Shown: positions 62,775 to 64,000 of the stretch, piece by piece | Position numbering within the stretch: the first letter of the stretch is position 1 | Layout of the letters: the number at the start of each line of letters is the position of its first letter | From: Chondrinema litorale | GTDB lineage: Bacteria > Bacteroidota > Bacteroidia > Cytophagales > Flammeovirgaceae | DNA: 64,000 bases | NCBI RefSeq assembly: GCF_026250525.1 | Contig: NZ_CP111043.1 | Span: forward strand, 62,001 to 126,000 | Direction of reading: 5' to 3' | Position numbers and translations under genes: made by a program | The notes under the pieces: model-generated | What the model was told of the DNA's origin: nothing | The model's input: only the letters and a program-made list of their open reading frames with translations | Databases searched by the model: none

Positions 62775-63897
62775 TCATTTTAATGATTCAGAATTTTTCG
62801 CAAGTTCAATCATGAGAGATAGCTCCTGTATAAATTCTTCTTTATCGGATTTAAAACCAGATTCTCCAAAATTAATATAACCATTTTTATCTATTATCAT
62901 TTTGGTGGGCAAACCAGACACTGCAAAATCTTTTGATGAATCATTCTCCTTATCAAGTAATACATTAAAGTCAACCTTTCGACTTTCCATAAAAGAAGAA
63001 ATATCTTCCTTTTCTTTATCTTTATCTAAGTTTATAAAGTAGAAAACCACATTTTCGTCATCTCTATACTTTTCGACAACTTCTTTATAATAAGGAAATG
63101 CCATTACACATGGAGCACACCAAGTTGCCCAAAAATCAAGCACGACTACTTTGCCTTTTAAATCTTCAAGCGATACTTTTTCACCGTCTAAAGAGTACAG
63201 ATCAAAGTTAGGCGCTATGTTATTTTTCATTAAAGATTTTAAGTAATCTTCCTTACTTAAAAGGTAATCGTTAGCAATAGAATCTATCCCTGCATCTGGT
63301 TCATCTCCCAAAACCTTTTTAAGGTTAGTAGATGCTTTACCTTTACTTAAAGCTATTTTAGCTATGTCTTTTGCATCATCTGTACGATTAATACTAATTA
63401 GTAATTCTACTATCCTATCATTCAATCTGGCATCTTCTAAATTACTATTTTCAATAGCTAGTTGGCAGGCTTTATAAGCTTTATCTTTTTGATCGAGCTT
63501 AGCTAACACTTCACTTTGTGTAACTAAAAAAATAGCTAATTCTCGTTTCCTTGAGTTTTGTATTTCCTCATCCGATAATGCATACCAGCATTTTTCTCGA
63601 TATGTTCTTTCGGGAGCATTTAAATGTTCTTTTGCCCAATTAACTGATAAATTGCTATACTTTAATGCCTCTTCGTGGTTTCCTTTACTACTTGCTACTT
63701 TAGCATATTCATCGTAACAATTCATCTTTATTAAGTCTGTAGCTGCACTATCAACCAATTCAAACCACTTTTCTATTGGGTAACTATCATCCCAAAATCG
63801 CAATAATTTTATTAAGTGCATATTTTGAATTACACTATAATAGCCATGATTTGAAAGCCATTCAAATGAAGGAGAGTTGATGTTTTCAAAATTATAT
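62775..63897 (-). pseudogene. TPR plus TlpA-like thioredoxin protein, reading frame broken near its visible N-terminus
   Basis: The downstream frame contains helical repeats (from 63821, MHLIKLLRFWDDSYPIEKWF; TPR-like repeats to about residue 195) and a C-terminal TlpA/ResA thioredoxin domain with W-A-T-W-C-A-P-C as the redox motif, followed by LPTKMIIDKNG. The frame remains open upstream of that ATG to about 63897 with protein-like sequence (INSPSFEWLSNHGYYSVIQN). The next upstream frame, to the window edge (SDFKTKLKAYKKESEYFKES), also looks coding. Adding one T to the short T run (plus-strand A run 63888-63891) would join them into one continuous protein. So either the gene is truncated by a frameshift or the assembly has an error. 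The N-terminus and signal peptide are outside the window. Confidence 0.7.
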
Positions 63898-64000
63898 TAA
63901 ACTCTAGATTATTTAAAAAGTCTTTTTCTCCCAATTCTAAACTTTCTTTAAAATATTCACTTTCCTTTTTATAAGCTTTCAGTTTAGTTTTAAAGTCGGA
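63898..64000 (-). pseudogene. Upstream fragment of the TlpA-like gene, other frame
   Basis: From 64000 leftwards the sequence encodes a helical Lys/Glu-rich segment (KLKAYKKESEYFKES, then LGEKDFLNNLEF), in a frame that differs from the downstream part. It is probably the same gene, interrupted by a single-base deletion around 63888-63891. Its start is beyond the window. Confidence 0.55.

Overview
The window is a piece of a low-GC (roughly one-third G+C by eye) Bacteroidota chromosome, most likely from the order Cytophagales (a Flammeovirgaceae-like marine or soil glider). Lineage markers include: MacB/FtsX-type permeases of about 800 residues in tandem, a type IX secretion (T9SS) C-terminal sorting domain, a TPR/PD40/CRD/OmpA envelope protein resembling PorE, the bacillithiol enzyme BshB1, a Bacteroidota-type putative porin, a palmitoyltransferase of the serine palmitoyltransferase class, and several copies of the Bacteroidota -7 promoter element TAnnTTTG. 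Shine-Dalgarno sequences are generally absent; lon is an exception. No rRNA, tRNA, CRISPR array, insertion sequence or prophage was recognised.

Layout. 1-5.2 kb holds an edge-truncated exported protein, a DUF434 protein, a PAS-LuxR regulator, a DedA/TVP38-type membrane protein with an unknown partner, and a sterol-desaturase-type hydroxylase. 5.3-12.3 kb is envelope-related: DsbD, a three-gene SpoIIM/polytopic/DUF4129 membrane operon, and the PorE-like protein. 12.8-22.3 kb is housekeeping: lon, an unknown coiled-coil membrane protein, gyrB, xseAB, ppk1. 22.5-27.6 kb carries the palmitoyltransferase-family enzyme, an exported alpha/beta hydrolase, an M28 peptidase and a GNAT enzyme. 27.6-29.3 kb is mostly non-coding and contains two tiny exported proteins, a structured segment and a conspicuous inverted-repeat element. 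29.3-35.4 kb holds fumC, dtd-mazG, asnB and ispF. 35.5-41.1 kb reads D-Ala-D-Ala-ligase fusion, PASTA protein, T9SS cargo. 41.1-46.7 kb has a single-domain response regulator, a pair of paralogous membrane proteins, bshB1, a TPR plus periplasmic-binding-fold protein and 5-formyl-THF cyclo-ligase. 46.8-56.7 kb is an operon of four MacB/FtsX-type permeases without an ATPase. 56.9-64 kb has lipoproteins, a putative porin, a NADAR protein and a TlpA-like protein whose reading frame is broken near the right edge.

How genes work together. A cell-envelope theme dominates: peptidoglycan precursor synthesis (the tandem Ddl and PASTA genes), periplasmic thiol chemistry (DsbD, TlpA-like), T9SS-linked secretion, lipid modification, and the permease array. 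No complete, clearly novel multigene system (such as a defence island) was identified. The best candidates for something under-described are the 901-residue double Ddl whose two halves carry complementary active-site changes, the TAATG-coupled paralogous membrane pair at 42.3-43.3 kb, the inverted-repeat element at 28.8-29.0 kb, and the ATPase-less four-permease operon.
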